Below are positions 53,001 through 60,496 of a DNA stretch of 60,496 nucleotides, one piece after another (the stretch's first letter is position 1; the number at the start of each line of letters is the position of its first letter). The DNA comes from JAHBNG01 sp039028975. Its GTDB lineage: Bacteria > Chloroflexota > Anaerolineae > Caldilineales > Caldilineaceae. Location: the NCBI GenBank assembly GCA_039028975.1, contig JBCCHB010000103.1, positions 1-60,496 of the forward strand. Direction: 5' to 3'. Below the pieces are notes generated by a model, which was given only the letters and a program-made list of their open reading frames with translations, was not told the DNA's origin and searched no databases. The position numbers and the translations under genes were made by a program.

Positions 53001-53584
53001 TGGATATCTATGCTCACAGCATGGGGTCGCTGGTCTCTCGAGGATTGGTTGAACTTTGCGGTGGCGATCAATTTGTGGATCGAGTCTTTATGGGTGGCCC
53101 TCCGAATGCTGGATCTCCCTTGGCCAAATTACGCGGCTTTGTTCCTTGGCTCGGCTCGGTTATGGTCAATCAAATTGGGATTATTCCGGCTTCTATGCTT
53201 CTGAGCTGGAGCTTAAAGCGGGTTGTCTCTACTGGTGTTGGCTTGGCCGATCTGGATCCAGAGGCTGATTTCTATGATGAGATCAATCGATTCACTCAGG
53301 AGACGGTCACTGTTCCCTACTTTATCCAGATTGGCAACAACGAAGGAGCCTATGAGAGCTGGAACCGAATCTTTCGCTCGGGTATGAAGCTGGCCGACCG
53401 TACGCTAGACGTCATCTTTGCCGGTGAACACGATTTAGCGGTTGGACTAAACAGTGCGTGTTCGATCCAGAGCGCCAAGTGGCCAAATGCCAAAATTGAG
53501 GTGCTGGGCACCAATCACTTTGGATACTTCTACACACAGGATGGTTGGGCAGTATTAGAAAAGTGGCTGCAAGAAATTAGCTGA
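50093..53584 (+). CDS. Caspase-family protease fused to an alpha/beta hydrolase
   Basis: 1163 residues from ATG 50093 behind TTAGGAG. The N-terminal ~280 residues are a peptidase-C14 caspase: LLVGIDRYDN, FFNYSGHGARA (His95), TIFLDCCHSGSGTR (Cys153). A beta-rich middle follows, with a DUF4384-like part (GESVYFTIKNQSDTVIYLALLEF). From ~900 there is an alpha/beta hydrolase of the lipase/PGAP1 type: KVALMVHGITADTRW, DIYAHSMGSLVSRGL (Ser976), AGEHDLAV (Asp1114) and TNHFGYF (His1142), a full triad. No signal peptide is visible, so it is presumably cytoplasmic. It is a single-gene transcript unit. Confidence 0.88.
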   Translation: MASQLYALLVGIDRYDNPAQAPHLRGCVADVEGTYRWLTQQMSVPQENVLLLTSRMNASEPPERRATRANIIHGWQTHLMQAGPGDQVFFNYSGHGARARAMAPENASGYDESLVPCDSRTPNVYDLIDQELALLIEAVEKKGAQVTIFLDCCHSGSGTRQGESTDENQPRVRKCASDERVRPMDTLVAGVKTQAGTRSTKAPSGWIPLGNHVLLAGCRDEELSYEYQSPETGQWQGATTYFFHQAMTDFHPNMTWSDVHDIVQVNVHKEYPAQTPQLEGPGNMRIFGGIGQEPPSYYLVEQVDGEHFVKLNVGITSGLSLGSQLAIYPPESNLMDSPIATAEVEEVRVDHLWAKLDSPAVVELASRVKVTGYSYTDQTLGVGVADAALRKQLMDADSGFLRILNPDEVSTVLQYRVIEEAGQYVVLDGTEVQVINERPPATEEGVAQLIKLLEHLAIYNNAATLQNPSSVSRMAGAVTIDNPVTYTEYGRRGPIDPTPLRTSDSGNQIIIQSGESVYFTIKNQSDTVIYLALLEFTPDFAINRVYPGRARYQQVGPQKEIAIDFQSVTLDNPRLAQGRYLYKVLATAEPTEFDALELPPLNQPQSGSNTRAVGGSALAQLMNSIRHDGTRGATLRTDPTEDEWTTAQLVITVAATAETVDLTEGETSASLITSLAPITITKPANLSGRVSVGPLSHTTRSSDSNQGAAVPPPPGMDNPDASSYFQPVTVGATTRTTRAAPLLLTIESEADQLAAVSPDTPLQLEMAVEADPTLRGILPIAYDGESYYVIGSSQEESMEGTEALSGTRSAGTLASETLLSGSRQTFTVNIDYLPPHGASSEGDPDELAQSRGLIRTARLFFYKVFLKELPEDTGLRKAELSPEGKAVYAPMLKENMDSSVRKVALMVHGITADTRWLVEKVWPKVTQYQEYDLCLAYDYESFGTGIKDNSRILYQALTELGFGANDELLLDIYAHSMGSLVSRGLVELCGGDQFVDRVFMGGPPNAGSPLAKLRGFVPWLGSVMVNQIGIIPASMLLSWSLKRVVSTGVGLADLDPEADFYDEINRFTQETVTVPYFIQIGNNEGAYESWNRIFRSGMKLADRTLDVIFAGEHDLAVGLNSACSIQSAKWPNAKIEVLGTNHFGYFYTQDGWAVLEKWLQEIS

Positions 53585-53705
53585 TGATGGTTACTTTTTG
53601 TTATCATATAAATGTAAGGCTACACATATAATGTTTTTAATTTAGCGTTGCGAATCATTTAATGTGTGCTTAATCTTACAGTATATACTTGATTGCTGGA
53701 CTGTT

Positions 53706-53911
53706 TATACTCAGATCCGTTTGAAAACCGTAGTTTGGTTATTAGAGTTGTTCTGCAATAACAAAATTGTGAGGTGACAGGCACTTAAGCGGTATCGTTA
53801 GCCAGAAGGTATCGCTCACGAAGTGCCAGTCACCTAGCTGATCCTTAATTCAGAACAGCTCTAATTAGGAAGACTGTGGAAACGTACGGTTTTCAAATCG
53901 ACCGCAGTATA
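53706..53911. repeat. 85-bp palindrome family, copy 4, interrupted
   Basis: Ends TATACTCAGATCCGTTTG and CGACCGCAGTATA, arms AAAACCGTAGTTT / ACGGTTTTC as in the other copies, but the loop is split by a second palindrome (53742-53864). Removing it leaves a unit close to 85 bp. Confidence 0.85.
53742..53864. mobile_element. 123-bp palindromic element nested in copy 4
   Basis: The ends TTAGAGTTGTTCTG and CAGAACAGCTCTAA are inverted with one mismatch. An inner pair GGTGACAGGCACTT / AAGTGCCAGTCACC also has one mismatch. TTA occurs on both flanks as a possible 3-bp duplication. Non-coding. Confidence 0.75.
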
Positions 53912-54008
53912 AAAACCCATCATCATCCTGCACATCCTGCTCTTTGCGTACTTTGCTACTCATTTGGTTGGATGTTTTTGTTTGTTGTATAAATTTTAAT
54001 ATACTTTG

Positions 54009-54124
54009 CCAGAAAAGTCTTGTCCCGACTTTTGACCAATCCACATAGGGAACTTTTGAGGTGGGAGGGCATTCCCGTCACCGCGGGAAAAGATTTCTAT
54101 CTATGTATGAACAGGCTTTTCTGG
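54009..54124. repeat. Dispersed palindromic repeat, copy B (partner at 11398-11491)
   Basis: It begins CCAGAAAAGTCTTGTCC and ends GGCTTTTCTGG; see copy A. The interior is longer here and contains an extra CCCG/CGGG hairpin. It ends 26 bases before the ABC transporter gene. Confidence 0.75.
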
Positions 54125-54149
54125 CCATTTATAAGGAGCGTTACATGCT

Positions 54150-55070
54150 ATGATAGAAATCCAAAATCTCTCCAAATCTTATGGTGAGGTGGAGGCGCTG
54201 CGGAGCATCTCTTGCTCGATTAAAGCTGGTGAAATTGTGGGTCTATTGGGCCCCAATGGTGCGGGGAAAACGACGACGATTAAGACGTTGACAGGTTACC
54301 TGCAGCCCGGTGGCGGAAACGTTACGGTCGATGGGCTGGATGTCTTGACCCATACTCAAGAGGTTCAGGCTCGCATCGGCTACCTGCCAGAAAGTGCTCC
54401 CCTCTATCCTGAATTGTCGGTTCAGGGCTACTTGCGAATGATGGCTGATCTGCGAGAAATTCCCAAAGCTCAGCAGCGAGAGCACATCTCCGATGCAGTC
54501 CATGCAACCGGCCTGACCCAACATTTAGCCCGCCCGATTCGCCAACTCAGTAAGGGGTATCGCCAGCGGGTAGGGCTGGCCCAAGCCATCCTACACAGAC
54601 CCAAGCTACTCATCTTGGACGAGCCGACGGTGGGATTGGATCCAACCCAGATTGTCGAGATTCGGCGCCTGATCCGACGACTTGCCCAGAACGCCACCAT
54701 CCTCTTCTCTACTCATATCCTATCAGAAGTTGAAGCCCTCTGTGACCGAGTGATTATCTTGCTCAATGGTGAAATCCGCGCCGATTCTCGTTTAGCCGAC
54801 CTGGCCTCATCGGCCAATGCCATTGTGGTGCTACAAGATACGGTGGCTGGTCTGGAGAAGGAGCTAAGTAAGCTGGAAGGTGTTGACTCCCTGGAGCCTA
54901 CTCGTTCGATAGATGGTTTCCCAGCGTTCCAAGTCATTGGTAAAGAGAAGGCAGACCTAACCCCAGCCATCTTCCAACTGGCTCAAGAAAAAGGCTGGCC
55001 CCTGCGTGAACTGCGGCGAGACGTCCAGACGCTCGAGAGTGTCTTTAATCGGCTAGCGACAAGTAATTAA
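54150..55070 (+). CDS. ABC transporter ATP-binding protein (GldA-like)
   Basis: 306 residues from ATG 54150 behind AAGGAG. All ABC motifs are present: Walker A LLGPNGAGKTTTIKTLTGY, signature LSKGYRQRVGLAQAIL, Walker B LLILDEPTVGLDP, switch His in FSTHIL. Gliding-type exporters (gldA, gldF/G) have this ATPase with the permease next to it, which is the case here: the permease starts 30 bases downstream. Confidence 0.9.
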   Translation: MIEIQNLSKSYGEVEALRSISCSIKAGEIVGLLGPNGAGKTTTIKTLTGYLQPGGGNVTVDGLDVLTHTQEVQARIGYLPESAPLYPELSVQGYLRMMADLREIPKAQQREHISDAVHATGLTQHLARPIRQLSKGYRQRVGLAQAILHRPKLLILDEPTVGLDPTQIVEIRRLIRRLAQNATILFSTHILSEVEALCDRVIILLNGEIRADSRLADLASSANAIVVLQDTVAGLEKELSKLEGVDSLEPTRSIDGFPAFQVIGKEKADLTPAIFQLAQEKGWPLRELRRDVQTLESVFNRLATSN

Positions 55071-55100
55071 ACAATCGTTAATCAGCAATCTAAAATTCCT

Positions 55101-58031
55101 ATGAAACAGATATTTGCCATTACACGAAAAGAACTTAACAGTTATTTTGGATCGCCGATGGCTCTGATCTTTATTGGTGCCTTTTTGGCGGCCACCCTCT
55201 TCTCCTTTTTTTGGATCGATACATTCTTTGCCAGGGGCATTGCAGAAGTCCGTTCTCTCTTCCGCTGGATGCCGCTGCTGCTTGTCTTCTTGGTTGCGGC
55301 CTTGACCATGCGGCAGTGGAGTGAAGAACAGCAGACCGGCACATTGGAGATTCTGCTGACTTTGCCCGTGCGGGCCTGGCAGCTTGTATTGGGGAAATTC
55401 ATCTCCGTCCTGATATTGGTGCTCCTCGCCTTGGCCCTGACCTTGGGGCTTCCCTTTACGGTCAATATGCTGGGCGATTTAGATTGGGGTCCAGTCATTG
55501 GTGGCTATGTGGCAGCGATTCTAATGGCCGCGGCCTACATTGCCATCGGCCTCTTTATCTCTAGTCGAACAGACAACCAGATCGTCGCCCTTATGCTGAC
55601 GGCCGCAGTCTGCGGTCTCTTCTACTTTATTGGCACCCGAGGCTTGACCGACTTCTTTGGTGAACAGATTGGCAGCATCCTACGGGCGCTATCGACCAGC
55701 AGCCGCTTTGAGAGCATTGAGCGAGGCGTCATCGACATTCGGGATCTGGTCTACTATCTTTCACTGGCCCTTCTCTTCTTGTCACTCAACGTACTCTCTC
55801 TCGACTCCAAGCGCTGGAGTCTGGGCCATCAGACGGCCAACTATCGCTTTAATGCCAATCTGGTCCCGCTGCTTCTCGCTATCAACCTGGTGCTGACCAA
55901 TCTCTGGCTCTATCCCATGAACGGCATCCGAGTCGATCTGACTGAGGATCAACAGTACACTCTTTCCGATACAACCAAAGATCTGCTCGGTACCTTGCGG
56001 GAGCCGCTGCTGCTGCGTGCCTACTTCAGCGAAAGGACCCATCCTCTGTTAGCCCCCCTGGTTCCCCGCATCCGCGACATGCTCAACGAGTATGAAGTAG
56101 CCGGTGGCAACACCATTACGGTCGAGGTGGTGGACCCGGCCCAGAATCCTGAACTTGAGGCGGAAGCGGCCCAGAGTTACAGCATACGCCCCACGCCATT
56201 TCAGGTTGCTGGACGTTATGAGTCCGGTCTGGTCAACGCCTATTTTGATATTCTGGTGCGCTACGGTGATCAGAGCGAAGTGCTCAACTTCCGCGATCTG
56301 ATTGAAGTCGAGCCGTTCCGTGACGGTGAAGTGGACGTGCGGCTGCGCAATCTGGAATATGACCTGACCCGAGCCATCAAGAAGACAGTCTTTGGCTTCC
56401 AAAACATTGAAGATATTCTGGCTGGCCTGCCTGATGGGGCCAATTTAACGCTCTACATTACGCCTGATACCCTCCCCGAAGATTTGGCCGAGGTTCGCGG
56501 CACCATCGAGAGCGTGGCTAATGATCTGACGGAGGAGTCAGGCGGGCAGTTCACGCTCTCTGTGGTTAACCCTCTGGATCCAAATAGCGGGGTAACGCCT
56601 CAACAGCTCCTTGACACCTACAACATGCAGCCCTTTGCCACTGATTTCTTCTCCAATGAGACCTTCTACCTGCACATGCTCTTACAAGCTGGCGAGGATA
56701 CGGCCCTAATCTATCCTTCTGGTGATATGACCGAGTCCGATGTCCGGACCTCGATAGAATCGACGCTTAAGCGGGCTTCACCTGGCTTCCTCAAAGTGGT
56801 TGGGACCTGGACGCCAGTTATCGGTCCCGACCCCACCATGGCCCAATTTGGCCAGACCCAGCAACCACCCTTCTCTACGTGGAATACCATGTCCCAGCAG
56901 TTGGGACAAGAGTATGAGGTGCGCCCGGTGGATCTCTCGTCTGGCCAGGTGCCTGCCGACATCGATGTGCTGGTTGTGGTGGCGCCCCAGGGCATGGATG
57001 ATGTGGCACGCTTTGCCATCGATCAGTATCTCATGCGGGGTGGTTCTTTGCTTGTCGCGGGAAGCACCTTCCGACCGGCGCCCGATCCCTTTACAGGTGC
57101 CTTGGCCCTCCAGCCCATCGAAGGCGGCCTACGAGATATGTTGCTTCACTATGGTGTCGACGTACAGCAGACCTTGGTGCTGGATCCGCAAAACGAGCCA
57201 TTCCCTATCCAGGTCCAGCGTCAGGTTGGCGGCTTTACAGTCCAGGAGATTCAATCGCTGCCTTATCCTTACTTTGTGGATGTGCGCTCTGATGGGATGT
57301 CGTCAGACTCGGCCATTATTGCCAATCTGCCCACTGTGACCATGAACTGGGTCTCGCCCGTTGTGGTGGATCAGGCAACCAATACAGAGCGAGAAGTGAT
57401 GACGCTGCTTTCGTCCACTGAACAGTCATGGACCTCTAGCAGCCTAGAGATTCAGCCGAATACCGATCTCTATCCCGATTTGGGCTTTGCCGTAGGTGCC
57501 GAACAGGCTTCCCATCCGCTGGCTGTCTCTATACAGGGTTCTTTTGTCAGCTTCTTCCAAGGAAAAGAGAATCCGTTGGCCAATTTGAGCACAGAGCCAG
57601 ATCCCCAAACCGGCCAGCCTGCAGCCAGCGCACCCGCTGTGACGGGCATGATCGAAGAATCACCGGCCACAGCTCGGCTTATAGTTATCGGTAGCGGCGA
57701 CTTCCTTAACGATACCGTCTTCCAGATTTCGGGCCAGATTAGTCTCGATCGTTACTTAAATAGCCTCCAATTCGTGCAGAATAGCGTCGACTGGTCCACA
57801 GAGGATCTGGATCTGCTAACCATTCGCAGCCGCGGTACATACGCTCGTCTCCTGGATCCGCTGGCCGTTGAAGACCAGTCCTTCTGGGAGTATCTCAATT
57901 ACGGCATTGCCCTCATTGCGCTGCTGATTATCGGTCTTCTCTGGGCTTCTGGACGACAGAGTGAGCGCCCCATGCGGCTGATGGATCCGCCCAAGGGAAT
58001 GGGAGATGTGGCAGCAGGTGCGGGGGATTAG
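55101..58031 (+). CDS. Fused ABC permease (GldF) and GldG-like auxiliary protein
   Basis: 976 residues. Residues 1-240 form an ABC-2 type permease with six transmembrane segments (SPMALIFIGAFLAATLFSFF, MPLLLVFLVAALTMR..EEQQTGTLEILLTLPVR, VLILVLLALALTLGLPF). A seventh helix precedes the GldG-like periplasmic part (ITVEVVDPAQNPELEAEAAQSYSIRPTPFQVAG, DVLVVVAPQGMDDVARFAIDQYLMRGGSLLVAG), and a last helix anchors the C-terminus (YGIALIALLIIGLLWASG). GldF and GldG are separate in Bacteroidetes gliding loci; here they are one protein. Substrate unknown. Confidence 0.88.
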   Translation: MKQIFAITRKELNSYFGSPMALIFIGAFLAATLFSFFWIDTFFARGIAEVRSLFRWMPLLLVFLVAALTMRQWSEEQQTGTLEILLTLPVRAWQLVLGKFISVLILVLLALALTLGLPFTVNMLGDLDWGPVIGGYVAAILMAAAYIAIGLFISSRTDNQIVALMLTAAVCGLFYFIGTRGLTDFFGEQIGSILRALSTSSRFESIERGVIDIRDLVYYLSLALLFLSLNVLSLDSKRWSLGHQTANYRFNANLVPLLLAINLVLTNLWLYPMNGIRVDLTEDQQYTLSDTTKDLLGTLREPLLLRAYFSERTHPLLAPLVPRIRDMLNEYEVAGGNTITVEVVDPAQNPELEAEAAQSYSIRPTPFQVAGRYESGLVNAYFDILVRYGDQSEVLNFRDLIEVEPFRDGEVDVRLRNLEYDLTRAIKKTVFGFQNIEDILAGLPDGANLTLYITPDTLPEDLAEVRGTIESVANDLTEESGGQFTLSVVNPLDPNSGVTPQQLLDTYNMQPFATDFFSNETFYLHMLLQAGEDTALIYPSGDMTESDVRTSIESTLKRASPGFLKVVGTWTPVIGPDPTMAQFGQTQQPPFSTWNTMSQQLGQEYEVRPVDLSSGQVPADIDVLVVVAPQGMDDVARFAIDQYLMRGGSLLVAGSTFRPAPDPFTGALALQPIEGGLRDMLLHYGVDVQQTLVLDPQNEPFPIQVQRQVGGFTVQEIQSLPYPYFVDVRSDGMSSDSAIIANLPTVTMNWVSPVVVDQATNTEREVMTLLSSTEQSWTSSSLEIQPNTDLYPDLGFAVGAEQASHPLAVSIQGSFVSFFQGKENPLANLSTEPDPQTGQPAASAPAVTGMIEESPATARLIVIGSGDFLNDTVFQISGQISLDRYLNSLQFVQNSVDWSTEDLDLLTIRSRGTYARLLDPLAVEDQSFWEYLNYGIALIALLIIGLLWASGRQSERPMRLMDPPKGMGDVAAGAGD

Positions 58032-58054
58032 TGGACAATGAAACCCCAAATAAT

Positions 58055-58139
58055 TATACTCAGCTCCGTTTGAAAACAGGTGTTTGGTCTCTCTGGTAGA
58101 GCTTTGGAAAACACCTGTTTTCAAAACGACCGCAGTATA
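58055..58139. repeat. 85-bp palindrome family, copy 5 (compensatory variant)
   Basis: Ends TATACTCAGCTCCGTTTG and CGACCGCAGTATA as in copy 2, but the arms read AACAGGTGTTT / AAACACCTGTT instead of AACCGTAGTTT / AAACTACGGTT. Three substitutions in one arm are matched by three in the other. Confidence 0.88.
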
Positions 58140-58303
58140 ATTGTTGAATTTGTGGATAGTTAATCAATACAGCTTGGCCATGCCAGGCGATTCCACAAAA
58201 CGAGTTTACTCTGCTAACCAGTCATTAATAATTCATCAATTCAACAATTCACAAATTAATTATTGTAACAGAATCTATAACTTTATGATAAGAGATATTT
58301 CAT

Positions 58304-59794
58304 ATGACGACTGAAGCAATTGAAACGCCAACAAATAGTGAGGAGAGTAGCGAGCGGCCCACGTTTAGTCGGTTGAATCTGATTTTACTAGTGGCTCTGG
58401 TTATTCAAGCTGGCCTAGCTGCATTCATGCTTTGGCCTAGCGGCGGCGGTGTGGAAGCAGGTGTTCCGTTGTTGGGTGAGATAGATGCCAGCGCGGTGAC
58501 AGCTTTGACCATTACAGAAGGGGAAAATAGCGTCGATTTGGCCAAGACCGATGGGGCATGGGTTCTAGCCAATGCAGATGGTTTCCCGACTACGGAAAAT
58601 AGGGTGACAGAGGTGCTAGAAAAAATTCTTGCAGTCGATGGCAATCGTTTGGTGACTCAGACGAGCAACAGCCATAAGCGACTGCAGGTGGCTGCAGATG
58701 ACTTTGTGCGCAAGGTGGATGTGACCACTAGTGATGGCACCCAGACACTCTACGTTGGCTCATCGGCTGGCTCAGGTGCCACCCACGTCCGGCTAGACGG
58801 CTCGGATGCCGCCTATCTGACTAATCAGATTGCCAGCTTTGAGCTAAACTCATCGTCTTCAGGCTGGATCGACACCCAGTACTTCAACATCACTGCCAAT
58901 GATGTGAGTGGATTTATGCTGGAAAATGGTAACGGCACCTTCACCTTTGAACGGGGTCCCGCCTCGACCGACGGCTCGACCCGAGAGTGGAGCCTAGCTG
59001 AATTGGGCGAAGGGGAAATTTTGGATCAGACCAAAGTCAACACGCTGCTAAATCAGGCTACCAGTCTGCGCTTGGCTGAGCCAGTGGGCAAGAGTGATGA
59101 TGCGAGCTTTGGCTTCGGCAGCCCATCCGCCTCTGTCACCTTTACGGTTGAAGAGCCAGTTGCTGCTGAGGGTGGCGAGAGCCAATCTGACGGCGAAAGC
59201 AGCGAGCCCCAGACAGAGACCCAAACCTACACAGTCCAGATGGGTAGCAATGACGAAGAAGGCAGCCAGTTTTACGCCAAAGCCTCTAACTCCGACTACT
59301 ATGTGCTGGTTTCCCAATTCAACGGCAACCAACTCGTTGATAAGAGCCAAGCCGACTTCTTAGCCGAGCCAGAAGAGGGCGAAGAGGTAGGCGATGATGC
59401 CACCAGCAGCTCTGAATCCGACTCAATCTTTGAGTCATTAAGCCTGACAGAGACGGTTTCATCTGAGAGCGTTGTATCTGAGACAGCTATTACGGATACG
59501 GCAGAGATTACCGAGACAACTGGGCTAACAGAAACCGGTGAGATCACTGAGACAACTGAAAGTGCTGAGGCTGACACTGACACTGACGCTGATGAAACTG
59601 AGGCTGAAGAAACCACAGAGTCAGACGAAGGTACAGAACCAACCGATAGTAGCGACACCTCATCCGATGAGGCAACCTCCACCGACAGTACAGAAGGTAC
59701 AGAAATCAGTGATAGTGCAGACATCACAGACAGCATTGAGATTACAAATAGCCAGGAAATTAGCGTAACGACACCGATTACTGATTCGCCGTAG
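58304..59794 (+). CDS. DUF4340 domain protein, gliding-type ABC exporter partner
   Basis: 496 residues. One N-terminal transmembrane helix (LNLILLVALVIQAGLAAFMLW) precedes the DUF4340 beta repeats (VTALTITEGENSVDLAKTDGAWVLANADGFPTTENRVTEVLEKILAVDGNRLVTQT, WIDTQYFNITANDVSGFMLENGNGTFTFERG). From ~residue 360 it becomes a Ser/Thr/Glu/Asp-rich low-complexity tail (TEITETTGLTETGEITETTE). It follows the GldF-GldG gene, as DUF4340 genes do in such loci. The tail is presumably extracytoplasmic; its length may vary between strains. Confidence 0.85.
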   Translation: MTTEAIETPTNSEESSERPTFSRLNLILLVALVIQAGLAAFMLWPSGGGVEAGVPLLGEIDASAVTALTITEGENSVDLAKTDGAWVLANADGFPTTENRVTEVLEKILAVDGNRLVTQTSNSHKRLQVAADDFVRKVDVTTSDGTQTLYVGSSAGSGATHVRLDGSDAAYLTNQIASFELNSSSSGWIDTQYFNITANDVSGFMLENGNGTFTFERGPASTDGSTREWSLAELGEGEILDQTKVNTLLNQATSLRLAEPVGKSDDASFGFGSPSASVTFTVEEPVAAEGGESQSDGESSEPQTETQTYTVQMGSNDEEGSQFYAKASNSDYYVLVSQFNGNQLVDKSQADFLAEPEEGEEVGDDATSSSESDSIFESLSLTETVSSESVVSETAITDTAEITETTGLTETGEITETTESAEADTDTDADETEAEETTESDEGTEPTDSSDTSSDEATSTDSTEGTEISDSADITDSIEITNSQEISVTTPITDSP

Positions 59795-59820
59795 GTTGAA
59801 TAGACCTGCTTAGAGAAGAA

Positions 59821-59883
59821 GGGAACATCTTCAGAGCCGCGAGTGCCGAAGTGCAAGGAGCGTCTGAAGATGTTCCCTTTTTT
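59821..59883 (+). terminator. Strong terminator of the ABC exporter operon
   Basis: GGGAACATCTTCAGA (59821-59835) and TCTGAAGATGTTCCC (59863-59877) pair perfectly over 15 bases across a 27-base loop, followed by T6. It is 27 bases after the DUF4340 stop. Confidence 0.92.
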
Positions 59884-59934
59884 GTTTACCGATTCCTCTC
59901 TCGTTGCAACATCATCCTACTATGGAAAAGAGGG

Positions 59935-59963
59935 TTGTCAAATTTGCTCAAAGCTGCTATACT
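59935..59963 (+). promoter_or_regulatory. Orphan sigma-70-type promoter
   Basis: TTGTCA (59935-59940), 17-base spacer, TATACT (59958-59963). Transcription would start near 59970, but no convincing gene follows before 60365; short open frames there lack a ribosome-binding site. Confidence 0.6.
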
Positions 59964-60365
59964 CTTGGTAGCAATGATTGGGCGTTAGAGTCTCCCGTTC
60001 AGCATAATATTTTGCCTGTTGCTCTAAATCGATTACTATCAAAGGTTAGGCTCATGAGATATCGCTTCGTCCAACGAAATTGTAAGGTTGCTCGCGAAAC
60101 CGGCGCGAACGGGAATAGCCGGAAAAAGGTAGGGAATATCCTGATATAGAAGTGAAAAGAGAGAAAGAGTTATCGCATATCAGCTCATTTCGCTGCTGAG
60201 AGCAAAATAGAGCGAGCGAAAGTTGAAGGTTTTTGCTTGTCGCGTGTAGTTAATTCCTTCCATATAGCGTTGACAGCTTACACCCAAGGGCAAAATAGTT
60301 GGATTAGAGAGATCTTTGAAAGAAATCTACTGATTCAAACGTCTACATATTATATCACGGCATTC
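59964..60365. other. Gene-free stretch downstream of the orphan promoter
   Basis: About 400 bases. A 31-codon frame (60055-60149, MRYRFVQRNCKVARETG...) is open but has no ribosome-binding site. A non-coding RNA is possible. I see no known RNA motif. Confidence 0.4.
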
Positions 60366-60496
60366 TCATAAAAGTTCAGCGTGTTGAAGAAAAGAGAAGA
60401 AATCGTCAGGACAGTCAACAAATCGCTCAATAGCCTCCTGAAAATTAGGGAAACGAGCTCGTTGGAGGAGGCGAATAGCAAAAGAGCGAATGGAAG
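60366..60496 (-). CDS. C-terminal fragment of a minus-strand protein (possible transposase)
   Basis: The last 42 residues of a gene that continues beyond the window read SIRSFAIRLLQRARFPNFQE on into AIERFVDCPDDFFSFLQHAELL, ending at TGA (60366-60368). Short hydrophobic/acidic ends of this kind occur in transposases of several IS families, but the fragment is too short to name one. Confidence 0.45.
   Translation of the reverse strand, partial: SIRSFAIRLLQRARFPNFQEAIERFVDCPDDFFSFLQHAELL

Noticed and set aside
55142..57019. Several 80-120-codon frames antisense to the GldF-GldG gene
   Set aside because: The coding strand carries continuous permease and GldG similarity throughout.
59904..60149. 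An 81-codon frame near the orphan promoter
   Set aside because: No ribosome-binding site at either ATG; it starts before the predicted transcription start and has no similarity I can recognise.

Overview
The window looks like a chromosomal segment of an uncultured or poorly characterised member of the Chloroflexota, near the Anaerolineae/Caldilineae. The basis is indirect: paralogue types typical of that group (AAA plus PD-(D/E)XK ATPases, WD40 proteins with the characteristic RPYE...LGVVE tail, EAD1-NACHT proteins, LVIVD/caspase-like secreted proteins ending in YLPVxR, a GldF-GldG fusion) and a very high density of short palindromic repeats between genes. No rRNA gene or species marker is present, so this placement is an inference.

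Layout. 0-9.1 kb: tail of an aminoglycoside-phosphotransferase-like gene, a large BNR/VPS10-like beta-propeller protein, an AAA/PD-(D/E)XK gene broken by a one-base deletion and by an 84-bp palindromic insertion with an 8-bp target duplication, and a secreted LVIVD-repeat/C13-caspase-like protein. 9.1-28 kb: a housekeeping or stress neighbourhood of small proteins (SRPBCC, DUF1801, DinB, VOC, YciI/DGPF, ArsR, YdeI with a CDGSH tail, an ECF42-type sigma factor) mixed with two oxidoreductases, an HD-domain protein fused to a MazF-like domain, a sensor kinase, a MutS-like ATPase and many palindromic repeats. 28-29.2 kb: debris, a WD40 remnant abutting a probable transposase remnant.

29.4-43.0 kb: a probable genomic island bracketed by two identical 74-nt tRNA-Val(GAC) genes. 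It carries two tyrosine recombinases, a minus-strand operon of four TIR-domain genes (three with pentapeptide-repeat N-termini, one with an alpha-helical N-terminus) that runs directly into a recombinase gene, a divergent TcmP/three-Cys-motif (DUF5131) pair, a ribbon-helix-helix protein divergent from the second recombinase, and an EAD1-NACHT gene split by two stops and a frameshift. This is the best candidate for an undescribed conflict/defence system: TIR enzymes with proposed pentapeptide sensor domains, mobilised together with their recombinase.

43.1-60.5 kb: a conserved 618-aa protein of unknown function, a SirB1-like transglutaminase-fold protein, a PlsC acyltransferase and an LTA-synthase-like sulfatase in one run, a Gfo/Idh/MocA oxidoreductase, a caspase-alpha/beta-hydrolase fusion, and a gliding-type ABC exporter set (ATPase, GldF-GldG fusion, DUF4340 protein) closed by a strong terminator. 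The final 600 bases hold an orphan promoter and the C-terminus of a minus-strand gene.

Recurring themes: (1) an 85-bp palindrome family in five copies, one with compensatory arm changes and one carrying a second palindrome nested inside; (2) three broken genes whose frames are restored by putting back single bases, three of the four missing bases being in G/C runs, which may be sequencing error or real slippage.
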